From CAYWTX01 sp964461295 (GTDB lineage Bacteria > Planctomycetota > Phycisphaerae > SM23-33), in NCBI GenBank assembly GCA_964461295.1, contig CAYWTX010000487.1, positions 1 through 5,574 of the forward strand: a stretch of 5,574 nucleotides of DNA, read 5' to 3'. Position numbers and translations under genes: made by a program. Below the pieces are notes generated by a model, which saw only the letters and a list, made by a program, of their open reading frames with translations, searched no databases and was not told where the DNA came from. Below, piece after piece: positions 1 through 5,270 of the stretch (its first letter is position 1; the number at the start of each line of letters is the position of its first letter).

Positions 1-169
1 CCTTGCAGAAGGTCTCGCCGGTCTCGACGGCCCGACCCGGCGTCGGGCGACTCTTGCCGGCCACGGCTGACGATAACGGGGGCGCGAAGTCACGTCAGGC
101 AGGCTTGCCGAAAGGACACGCTGCATCGCTCATGCACGCGAACGTAAGCGAAGGATTTCATGCGGTCTG

Positions 170-239
170 CTGCGTAGAATCACTTACGCAGTTCTCGAAC
201 CAGTTGACGCAGTTTTCCGACCGGTTACGCAGTGGTCGG
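170..239. repeat. ACGCAG repeat cluster with two hairpins
   Basis: ACGCAGT occurs in direct orientation at 186, 207 and 227, with a period of 20-21 bases (about two helical turns). An inverted copy lies in CTGCGTA at 170-176, which pairs perfectly with TACGCAG at 185-191 across an 8-base loop. A second hairpin is formed by CCGACC (217-222) and GGTCGG (234-239), with the third ACGCAGT in its loop. Helically phased direct repeats plus palindromes are typical of multi-subunit binding sites such as transposon ends, recombinase arm sites, iterons or operators. Which of these applies cannot be decided here. The repeats could also be the relic of a coding repeat, since in one frame they read LTQFSNQ-LTQFSDR. 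Confidence 0.5.
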
Positions 240-327
240 CGAGGTGCTGTCCGGCAGGGATGCTCCGAGAACGTGCTCTGCTGAGATCACTACGCGACAG
301 GTGAGACGCTGAGAGAGAACGGCTCCT

Positions 328-361
328 GCGTCCCCAGGGGCGCGCCTTCGATCCTGGACGC
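328..361 (-). terminator. Possible hairpin terminator of the operon
   Basis: GCGTCC (328-333) pairs with GGACGC (356-361), and AGG (336-338) pairs with CCT (353-355), giving a 9-bp stem with a two-base bulge. The loop region includes the palindrome GGCGCGCC. It lies about 40 bases downstream of the methyltransferase stop in the direction of operon transcription. There is no U-tract after the stem, so it is not a classical intrinsic terminator. It may instead protect the 3' end or be unrelated to termination. A second, longer-range 7-bp inverted repeat, GCTTAGT (360-366) with ACTAAGC (400-406), overlaps the methyltransferase stop. Confidence 0.3.
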
Positions 362-400
362 TTAGTTCCTTACGCGATAGAGGTGCGCGACAGAACGCGA

Positions 401-1177
401 CTAAGCCCGCATAATCTCGTAGCAGGTGGATTCGCAGGTCAACTGGGACCCGACAACATGCTCGTCAATGGTCTCGCTTACCCAGGCGATCTCCTCGCTG
501 GGCATTGTCCTTACGTCAGCATATGCCAGCAGCGAGATCATGGCATCCCTGGCCGGCTGATTAAGGTGAGCAGGGTTTTCGACATGGGATACCACCGACG
601 TTGCAGCAACAGAGAATCTGCTCGCGTCAAGGCTTGTGGCCGTACGGTGCGCCACCTCCGCTCGTCGTGCGTATTGGGGCGCTGTGCGACGCCACAACCT
701 GGTGAATACCGAGCCCGGTGCGTCAAGTATCAGGTAGAGCGGAACCTGGCTCGGGAGATGCTCCAACAGAGACCCAACTCCATCCCCACTCATCAAGTAC
801 ACAACATGCACCGCGAGCACAACATCAGCCTCAATATAGCAGTTCTCTGCTAGTTCCTCCCCCTTGCCACAGAACGAGCTCACCTCACCCAAGACCTCGA
901 TGCCGCGCAGCTGCTTCGTGGCTTCGTTAAGAAGTTCTGGGTCCGGATCGATTAACCTGACTTCTCCGATTGGATGCCTGCTATCCAATATGACTTGTCG
1001 GATGAGCTCACCGTCACCACAGCCAACATCCACGATGACTGCATTGTTCTTTCGCGGCCATCTCGGGCGCGAAAGCAGATGCCTAGCTGTCACACGGTTC
1101 TCGTCAGAAACAGACCGGAAGGTGCGCCATCGCTCGAAATACGTAGGCATCGGCCATTCTTCGCGGGGATTGGTCAT
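401..1177 (-). CDS. Class I SAM-dependent methyltransferase
   Basis: 258 aa, last gene of the operon. Residues 47-57 read VIVDVGCGDGE, the glycine-rich motif I that binds S-adenosylmethionine. RLIDPDPELL at 74-83 ends the second strand, with D77 placed to hold the ribose hydroxyls. ADVVLAVHVVYLM at 117-129 matches the motif IV strand region. These establish the Rossmann-fold methyltransferase core. The C-terminal ~100 residues are not recognised and would carry substrate specificity. There is no DPPY/NPPY motif of amino-methylating DNA methylases and no PC motif of cytosine-C5 enzymes, so a small molecule, nucleoside or RNA substrate is more likely than ordinary DNA-base methylation. The start is well supported: GAGGA lies 6-7 bases upstream, and the ATG shares a base with the preceding stop (TAATG), implying translational coupling to the transporter gene. 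The exact substrate is unknown. Confidence 0.9.
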   Translation of the reverse strand: MTNPREEWPMPTYFERWRTFRSVSDENRVTARHLLSRPRWPRKNNAVIVDVGCGDGELIRQVILDSRHPIGEVRLIDPDPELLNEATKQLRGIEVLGEVSSFCGKGEELAENCYIEADVVLAVHVVYLMSGDGVGSLLEHLPSQVPLYLILDAPGSVFTRLWRRTAPQYARRAEVAHRTATSLDASRFSVAATSVVSHVENPAHLNQPARDAMISLLAYADVRTMPSEEIAWVSETIDEHVVGSQLTCESTCYEIMRA

Positions 1178-1860
1178 TAACGGTCCTCGAGTTGGAACGG
1201 ATTGTATGAGACGCCATGGTCAAACTGGTCTACTCCCTCAACCTTCTTGAGAACATGCACCACCACATACGTGAATGGCGTCGCCACGACCTCGTAGGCC
1301 GTCTTCAAGACGAACCCAGAGAACGCAATAAACAGCACCTGCGGCAGATCAAAGACGAACAGAAACGCAGCAAGGTTGAACACGAGCGAATCAGCTCCCT
1401 CTCCGACGATTGTTGACCCGATGGTTCTGGTCCAGAGCCATCGCCCTTTCGTCAAGAGCTTCATCTTGGACAGTACCGCCGAGTTCAGAAATGAACCGAC
1501 CAGAAACGCAATGAACGATGCTATGGCGATGCGAGGTGTGAACCCGAAGATGAGGGCAAACGGTTCTTGGTGCTTCCAGAAACTCGCAGGAGGAAGAAGC
1601 GTCGCAACCGTGTAGAGAGCCGCCATGATTCCCAAGCAGAGGAACCCATACCAGATGACTCGCCGTGCCTTACTGTAGCCGTAGACTTCGGTCAGAACGT
1701 CGTTGATGACATAGGCAATTGGGAAACAAATGATGCCCGCAGGCAGCGTCATCCCAAACAGCGTGACCACCTTGACGGCGATAGTATTCGAGATGATCAG
1801 CATGGCGACAAAGAGCATCGCCACGAGATCAAGGAGGCGATATCCTGGTGGGCGTTGCAC
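1177..1860 (-). CDS. yhhQ: Queuosine precursor transporter (YhhQ / VUT family)
   Basis: A 227-aa integral membrane protein of the YhhQ/DUF165 family, which imports queuosine precursors (preQ0/preQ1, 7-deazaguanine bases) across the inner membrane. Family-typical segments, numbered from the GTG start, are SNTIAVK (24-30), PIAY..NDVLTEVYGYSKARR (47-67), RTIGSTIVGEGADSLVFN (145-162) and LKTAYEVVATPFTY (185-198). About six hydrophobic helices are visible, at roughly 8-26, 36-54, 68-88, 108-128, 150-170 and 174-202. An ATG at 1908 would give 243 aa. I prefer the GTG at 1858-1860 because AAGGAG sits 6 bases before it and the extra 16 residues (MCSSPMPWKQYEKERT) are hydrophilic and unlike the family. 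The gene still overlaps its upstream neighbour by 32 bases and abuts the methyltransferase at TAATG. No Tgt, QueA or other queuosine enzyme is present in the window, so what is done with the imported base is not shown. Confidence 0.93.
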   Translation of the reverse strand: MQRPPGYRLLDLVAMLFVAMLIISNTIAVKVVTLFGMTLPAGIICFPIAYVINDVLTEVYGYSKARRVIWYGFLCLGIMAALYTVATLLPPASFWKHQEPFALIFGFTPRIAIASFIAFLVGSFLNSAVLSKMKLLTKGRWLWTRTIGSTIVGEGADSLVFNLAAFLFVFDLPQVLFIAFSGFVLKTAYEVVATPFTYVVVHVLKKVEGVDQFDHGVSYNPFQLEDR

Positions 1861-2920
1861 GGTTCTCTCCTTTTCGTATTGCTTCCAAGGCATCGGTGAA
1901 GAGCACACGCATTTTCCTGAATTCGTTCCGTGGATCCTCTAGGGGTCTGTACACGTTCTGTCGCCAGTGTCCCAGTGCTTCGCTAGATATCTTGGCCGGG
2001 CTTACCCCATCCTCACCATGGTAGAATAGAACGAAACCGCGACATGACGGCGATCCGGGGTCAAACACGACGTATGGCAGGCTTGTGAGATACTCTGGGA
2101 CGGAGAACACTTGGAGACGGGCATCTTCCCCTTCCGACTCCATCCTCTCCAGAACAGAGATCGCGTTCTCCCGGTCCCACCCCTTGGACTTGCACAAGTA
2201 CCCTAGAAGGCAGGTCCAAAACATGAATGCGGTTGCCTCGGGCAAATGGAAACGGTACTGCCGCCTCGATACAGGCAAGACTGCCGAACTCTTGTCCTCC
2301 CTGATTCGGACCAGAATCTCTGGCAGACACAGGCTGTCTACCAAGTCACTCCGTAGGAGTTCGGCCTTCTCAGACGTCTTAGTCTCGGCTGGCTCAAAGG
2401 TGACAACGTAGTGTACCAGCGCCTCGTCTCCGGCGCGACGAAGCTCCCGCCATATCTCCTCAGCACTCAGCGGTACGCTCTGCTTGACGGACTTCGAACT
2501 GAAGCGACGAACTCCTTCCTCTATGAGTCTGGCCAAGTCCTCCCCACCCTTGGCCCGTTGGAGCCTCGCCTTTGCCGCCTGCTGTATGACAGCCCGCAGA
2601 TCGTCCGACATCGGCTTATGGCCGTTGAGAACCTGATTGATGAGACTACGCACACTGGGTTCGGGCCTGCCGGTAAATGGAGTCTCTTTCAGCTCGCAAA
2701 TTGCCTTGGCCAAGTCGATTTGGGTGGCAAAGAGCGGCGTCAAGTTCTGATGCCCTGGAAGGCCATCGAAGAGAAGCGTCGCAAGCGACGTGCTAGTGAT
2801 AGAATCCTTCTCTGCCATGTTCCTAACAGTAACGCTATCGGCCTTTGGTGTCAAGAACTTCAACGAAAAATCCGCAGTAGACTCATTTTGTAACGAGCTA
2901 GTCGGTGGAAAGTCCGCCAT
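1829..2920 (-). CDS. Unrecognised protein with HTH-like N-terminal region
   Basis: 363 aa, first gene of the operon; family not recognised. Residues about 63-118, from LFATQIDLAKAI through SVRSLINQVLNGHKPMSDDLRAVIQQA, have the look of an XRE/Cro-type helix-turn-helix (an LAKAI helix, then a recognition-helix-like segment followed by NGHKPMSDDL). This is a resemblance by eye, not a firm match. Residues 115-145 are charged and helical. The C-terminal ~210 residues form a mixed domain with hydrophobic strands (YVVTFEP at 171-177, YRFHLPEATAFMFWTCLLGYL at 222-242, YVVFDPGSP at 283-291, GFVLFYHGEDG at 295-305) and no catalytic motif I can name. There is no signal peptide. It could be a regulator with a ligand-sensing domain or an effector with a DNA-binding head. 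The start is uncertain: the 2920 ATG has no clear Shine-Dalgarno, and the ATG at 2816-2818 has an AGGA only two bases away. The reading frame itself is convincing. Confidence 0.75.
   Translation of the reverse strand: MADFPPTSSLQNESTADFSLKFLTPKADSVTVRNMAEKDSITSTSLATLLFDGLPGHQNLTPLFATQIDLAKAICELKETPFTGRPEPSVRSLINQVLNGHKPMSDDLRAVIQQAAKARLQRAKGGEDLARLIEEGVRRFSSKSVKQSVPLSAEEIWRELRRAGDEALVHYVVTFEPAETKTSEKAELLRSDLVDSLCLPEILVRIREDKSSAVLPVSRRQYRFHLPEATAFMFWTCLLGYLCKSKGWDRENAISVLERMESEGEDARLQVFSVPEYLTSLPYVVFDPGSPSCRGFVLFYHGEDGVSPAKISSEALGHWRQNVYRPLEDPRNEFRKMRVLFTDALEAIRKGENRATPTRISPP
1867..1876 (-). promoter_or_regulatory. Strong Shine-Dalgarno for the transporter, inside the upstream gene
   Basis: The minus strand reads AAAAGGAGAG followed by AACC and then GTG. 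The AGGAG core is six bases from the GTG, an optimal distance. The motif lies within the last codons of the 363-aa gene, so ribosomes finishing that gene could re-initiate on the transporter. It is the main reason for choosing the GTG start. Confidence 0.75.
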
Positions 2921-3078
2921 AAAACCAGCACAAAAATGGATAAAGTGGCCTCAAGACGCACGTAACATATTGCTCCACAACGTGTTAGCCTAATTTCTTG
3001 GCGATGACAGTTTGTAGTTGCATGTAACGAACATGGCGGTTACACTGTACTTACAGCCTGAAACAGCGAGGTCCTGCC
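2921..3078. promoter_or_regulatory. Divergent intergenic region between operon and small genes
   Basis: This 158-base A+T-richer gap separates the minus-strand operon from the plus-strand small genes, so it must contain promoters for both directions. The plus-strand promoter candidate and its dyad are listed separately. For the operon direction I could not identify a -35/-10 pair good enough to place. Confidence 0.6.
3018..3046 (+). promoter_or_regulatory. Candidate promoter with operator-like dyad
   Basis: TTGCAT (3018-3023) and TACACT (3041-3046) are separated by exactly 17 bases. The match is moderate (3 of 6 and 4 of 6 to sigma70 consensus) and would start transcription near 3053, about 25 bases before the first small gene. 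Overlaid on it is a perfect dyad, TGTAAC (3023-3028) with GTTACA (3039-3044), centres about 16 bases apart. This suits a dimeric repressor that would block polymerase. The HTH-like protein encoded divergently is the obvious candidate binder, but this is inference. Confidence 0.4.
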
Positions 3079-3336
3079 ATGAAGCCAACTTGGTTCATCG
3101 AGAACGTGGTTGAGCGGGTTCAGAGACTCCGGGAGGCCCTGGGCGATGACTGCGGACCCGGGGAAGTGGACTGGCGGGCAGAAGGCGCTATACGCAGCCT
3201 GCTGCGAGAAGTCTCCGATCCCGCGCTGGTCGCCGACGCCTTCCAGACCATCGCGATGCTGGCCAGGGAGGAGGAGTCGCGACGGCGGCATGGGTGCCGC
3301 GAACGACAGGTTCGCCAAGTGTGCGGCGTTCGCTGA
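3079..3336 (+). CDS. Small hypothetical protein
   Basis: 85 aa, not recognised. The ATG is preceded by GCGAGG with a 7-base gap, a good ribosome binding site, and by the candidate promoter. The protein looks largely helical and charged, with an N-terminal segment MKPTWFIENVVERVQRLREAL, a central acidic stretch and a basic tail (EEESRRRHGCRERQVRQV at 64-81). No membrane segment, metal site or HTH is evident. The TGA is followed 24 bases later by the next gene, so the two are probably co-transcribed. Frames on the opposite strand here are taken as shadows because they lack ribosome binding sites and recognisable content. It may be a small accessory protein of the element, but no function can be assigned. 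Confidence 0.6.
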   Translation: MKPTWFIENVVERVQRLREALGDDCGPGEVDWRAEGAIRSLLREVSDPALVADAFQTIAMLAREEESRRRHGCRERQVRQVCGVR

Positions 3337-3360
3337 GTGATGCAGAACCGGGATACAACC

Positions 3361-3633
3361 ATGGCCACTATCCTTTTGAACACATCCAGCACAACGATTG
3401 ACCGTGCTCAACAGGCCATCCGCATGTTCCTGCCTCTACTCAGGATCGGTGCGGACTGCGTTCGTGTTGGGCAACCCGCTGGAGTTACCGATTGCCTTCT
3501 TGTTGATGCTGGGGATGGACCATCCACGGAACTACTGCAGGCGCTCGCCACGGCAGCGGGGGGAGCGACCAGCACGACGACTCGGCACTACGACAGGATC
3601 AACTGGGACATTCTGTGGTGGGCAGCCGTATAG
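3361..3633 (+). CDS. Small hypothetical protein
   Basis: 90 aa from the ATG at 3361; not recognised. A weak GGGA lies 7 bases before this start. An in-frame ATG at 3340 and a GTG at 3337, directly after the upstream stop, are alternatives that would add 7-8 residues. The sequence begins MATILLNTSSTTIDRAQQAIRMFLPLLRIGADCVRVG, with a moderately hydrophobic stretch that is too broken by charges to be a clear membrane helix. It ends in an aromatic HYDRINWDILWWAAV. It follows the 85-aa gene in the same orientation and converges on the integrase with only 27 bases between the stops, where no terminator is visible. Confidence 0.55.
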   Translation: MATILLNTSSTTIDRAQQAIRMFLPLLRIGADCVRVGQPAGVTDCLLVDAGDGPSTELLQALATAAGGATSTTTRHYDRINWDILWWAAV

Positions 3634-3660
3634 CCCAGGTGATTCGCGTCGCTGTTCACA

Positions 3661-4989
3661 TCATCCGACCTGGCCAATCGCGGCAATCGCATGCCTCTCA
3701 TCCTTCTCGGCATAGATTTCCGTGACGGCGGCGCTGTGGTGGCCCAGGATGATTCGGGCGGCCTCGATACCGAACTCCTTCCGCAACTCGGTGGCGGCGT
3801 TGTGGCGTAGCTGGTGGGGGTGCCAGCGGTGGGACGTCCGCCAAGCATCCAGTTCGGCCATCTGCTCTTTGGTCAGGCGCTCGTGCCACTGGGCGTCGGT
3901 CTCGTCCTCCCGCTTGGCCAGCGGCTCGGGCGGCGGGAAGGCCTGGTCGCAGGCGCGAGCGATGGCCCGGCGGTAACTGCATGTCGTGTAGCGGTCGCCA
4001 GCCGACCACTCCGGGTCGTCCTTGACGTTCGTGCCGCGGCTGTTGCCGTACTGGAGCGGCGTCACGCGGGCCTCGTGCATCCGCTGTCGCCGTTCTTCCT
4101 CGGCCTCGGATGGAGAGAAGCAGTACGCCTGCGGATCGCGGAAGAGGAATGGCGCGAGCACCTGCTGGCCACGTGGCCCGATGAAGACCTTCCGCTCGAA
4201 GCCGTGGTGGGCGGTCTTGTGCTGCTGAAGGCGGTATGCCCATATCTCGCCCGTCCGGTCAACGTCGCACGGACGCATCTGGACGATCTCGCCCGCCCGG
4301 GCGGCCGTGTAGAGTTGAAGCTGGACCATCGCCCAGACCTGCCGCGAGGTGAACGGCGGGATCGCATTGACGATCTCGATGGCGACCGGCTTGACCGCCA
4401 CCGGTTCCGGCGCGTCGCTACGGCCGCGCCGCAGGCCGGAGACGGCCTGGAGGGCGTGCAGCACCGAGCCAGGGATCATCTCGTCGCTGACCGCCCAGCG
4501 GAAGATGTGCCGGATGCGGTTGACCTGCTTGTTGACGTAGGGCCGGCACCAGCCAATCTCGATCATCCGCTGCTGGACGGTCTTCAGCGCCCGGGGGCCG
4601 AAGTCGGTCGCCGGCGTGTTGGCGTAGAGTTCCTTCAGCGGCCGAAGTGCCAGCCGGAACTGTTCGAGTTCCTTGACGCGCCCGTCGGTGAGCGTCCGGT
4701 AGTACTGCTCGGCGTAGGTCCAGAAGCGGGCCAGGAGCTCCTTGACCGTGATGGTCGCCGGGTCGGCGGGAAGCTGCTGCCCGGCCGCGAGCCACTCGGC
4801 GATGACCTGGTGGTACTGGGCCTGGGCCTCGGGGTCGCCGTAGCGCCCGCAATAGACCGCCTTGCCGCTGAGGACGACGTAGGCGCGTCCGCTGGCCTTG
4901 TGTAAACGCAAAGAAGGCACACGCGAATTCTTTTCGGAATCCTTCGTGTGCCTTCTCGTCCGTGCGTGCTGCTCCGCGAGTTTCGTCAT
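3661..4989 (-). CDS. int: Tyrosine recombinase (phage/island-type integrase)
   Basis: A complete 442-aa tyrosine recombinase that would catalyse integration and excision of the element at the adjacent tRNA gene. The N-terminal ~75 residues are basic with a GKAVYCGRYGDPEAQ segment, fitting an arm-binding domain. Residues ~80-180 form the helical core-binding domain, and the catalytic domain follows. All catalytic residues are visible: R231 (TAARAGEI), probable K258 (HKTAHHG), H392 and R395 (HQLRH), H417 (ILGHH) and the nucleophile Y426 (EIYAE). The catalytic domain carries a long charged insertion at about 285-388 between the K and HxxR motifs. The start is supported by GAAAGGA about eight bases upstream; the next in-frame ATG is at residue 142, too late. 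The gene points away from the tRNA 3' end in the tRNA's own direction, the usual integrase-tRNA arrangement. It has no apparent promoter of its own and its leader can fold over the Shine-Dalgarno. Confidence 0.95.
   Translation of the reverse strand: MTKLAEQHARTRRHTKDSEKNSRVPSLRLHKASGRAYVVLSGKAVYCGRYGDPEAQAQYHQVIAEWLAAGQQLPADPATITVKELLARFWTYAEQYYRTLTDGRVKELEQFRLALRPLKELYANTPATDFGPRALKTVQQRMIEIGWCRPYVNKQVNRIRHIFRWAVSDEMIPGSVLHALQAVSGLRRGRSDAPEPVAVKPVAIEIVNAIPPFTSRQVWAMVQLQLYTAARAGEIVQMRPCDVDRTGEIWAYRLQQHKTAHHGFERKVFIGPRGQQVLAPFLFRDPQAYCFSPSEAEEERRQRMHEARVTPLQYGNSRGTNVKDDPEWSAGDRYTTCSYRRAIARACDQAFPPPEPLAKREDETDAQWHERLTKEQMAELDAWRTSHRWHPHQLRHNAATELRKEFGIEAARIILGHHSAAVTEIYAEKDERHAIAAIGQVG
4913..4955 (-). 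repeat. 11-bp inverted repeat inside the integrase start region
   Basis: GAAGGCACACG (4913-4923) and CGTGTGCCTTC (4945-4955) are perfect reverse complements. A further ATTC/GAAT pair (4927-4930, 4937-4940) fits inside the 21-base gap. In mRNA this forms a stable hairpin covering integrase codons 12-26, starting about 32 bases after the ATG. It could slow translation, serve as an RNA-protein or DNA recombinase/excisionase site, or reflect an inserted palindrome. The reading frame is intact. Confidence 0.7.
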
Positions 4990-5043
4990 GGCCGTATCCT
5001 TTCGGTTGGGGAGTATCTACTCCCTTTTCCAAGGGTTACGGCC
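4990..5043 (-). promoter_or_regulatory. Nested leader hairpin pairing with the integrase Shine-Dalgarno
   Basis: GGCCGTA (4990-4996) is complementary to TACGGCC (5037-5043). Within it, CC and TT at 4998-5002 pair with GG and AA at 5031-5035, with mismatches. A perfect 7-bp stem, GGGAGTA (5009-5015) with TACTCCC (5018-5024), caps the structure. In the integrase mRNA the GAAAGGA Shine-Dalgarno (4997-5003) falls in the lower stem and the ATG follows immediately. The fold would hide the ribosome site and keep integrase low. The pairing is seen in the sequence; the regulatory role is inferred. The short palindrome could instead be a DNA operator. Confidence 0.5.
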
Positions 5044-5046
5044 GCT

Positions 5047-5069
5047 CCGGCGTTTTCGCCGGTCGACGC

Positions 5070-5080
<11 letters not shown>
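5047..5080 (-). repeat. Two adjacent inverted repeats just past the tRNA 3' end
   Basis: CCGGCG (5047-5052) and CGCCGG (5057-5062) flank a TTTT loop. CGACGC (5064-5069) and GCGTCG (5075-5080) flank AACTC. Both are perfect 6-bp stems lying 19-52 bases beyond the tRNA discriminator. As RNA downstream of the tRNA they could act in 3' processing or as weak terminators, but no U-tract follows either. Because the junction of an element lies here, they could equally be recombinase or excisionase sites of the attachment region. Confidence 0.5.
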
Positions 5081-5172
<92 letters not shown>

Positions 5173-5270
5173 GTCGCTTCGTACCTGTATGCTATGCCCC
5201 CCATCGCGCCTTGTCAAGCAAATCTGGGAAGCCACAGCAATTCGGTGTGCGAGGGCAAATCCTGGCGGCG
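5173..5270. other. Gap between transposase and tRNA
   Basis: This short stretch contains the tRNA promoter (5189-5217). The rest, 5218-5270, should hold the end of the insertion sequence if the transposase above is intact, but no inverted repeat can be assigned without the other end. Confidence 0.5.
5189..5217 (-). promoter_or_regulatory. Promoter of tRNA-fMet
   Basis: On the minus strand a perfect TTGACA (5212-5217) is followed after exactly 17 bases by TAGCAT (5189-5194), a 4-of-6 match to the sigma70 -10 box. Transcription would start near 5182, leaving a leader of about ten bases before the tRNA 5' end at 5172. Strength and spacing fit a tRNA promoter. It would also be the nearest good promoter for the integrase. 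Confidence 0.85.

Larger units (their letters stand above)
1..400. other. Region without a convincing gene; repeats and hairpins
   Basis: I see no recognisable protein in this stretch on either strand. A plus-strand frame open to about 284 gives a low-complexity, unfamiliar translation and looks spurious. The frame starting at base 2 runs 22 codons to a TGA at 68-70 and could be the tail of a gene entering from the left, but nothing supports this beyond its being open. The useful content is structural: a cluster of ACGCAG repeats with two small hairpins at 170-239, and a hairpin at 328-361 about 40 bases beyond the methyltransferase stop. The region probably spans the end of the operon and the next module of the element. 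Confidence 0.5.

Noticed and set aside
170..239. CRISPR array
   Set aside because: The repeat core is only 6-7 bases with a 20-21-base period and there are no conserved long repeats or unique spacers.
3..284. 93-aa plus-strand frame at the left edge
   Set aside because: Low-complexity translation with no family resemblance, running through the ACGCAG repeat/hairpin cluster. There is no ribosome binding site.
383..853. 156-aa plus-strand frame opposite the methyltransferase
   Set aside because: The opposite strand encodes a methyltransferase with clear SAM-binding motifs and a coupled start. This frame has no ribosome site or familiar sequence.
401..1177. DNA adenine or cytosine methyltransferase of a restriction-modification system
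   Set aside because: SAM-binding motif I is present, but the DPPY/NPPY and PC-type catalytic motifs are absent, and no restriction endonuclease is adjacent.
3040..3411. 123-aa minus-strand frame opposite the first small gene
   Set aside because: No ribosome site, unfamiliar composition, and it would run through the candidate promoter. The plus-strand genes have better starts and spacing, though confidence in them is moderate.
3814..4905. 363-aa open frame on the plus strand opposite the integrase
   Set aside because: It is antisense to a recombinase with all catalytic residues intact. Long antisense frames are common in GC-rich genes, and the translation shows no recognisable domain.
5047..5062. 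Intrinsic terminator for tRNA-fMet
   Set aside because: The stem is good but no run of U follows it in the transcript direction, so I list it only as an inverted repeat.
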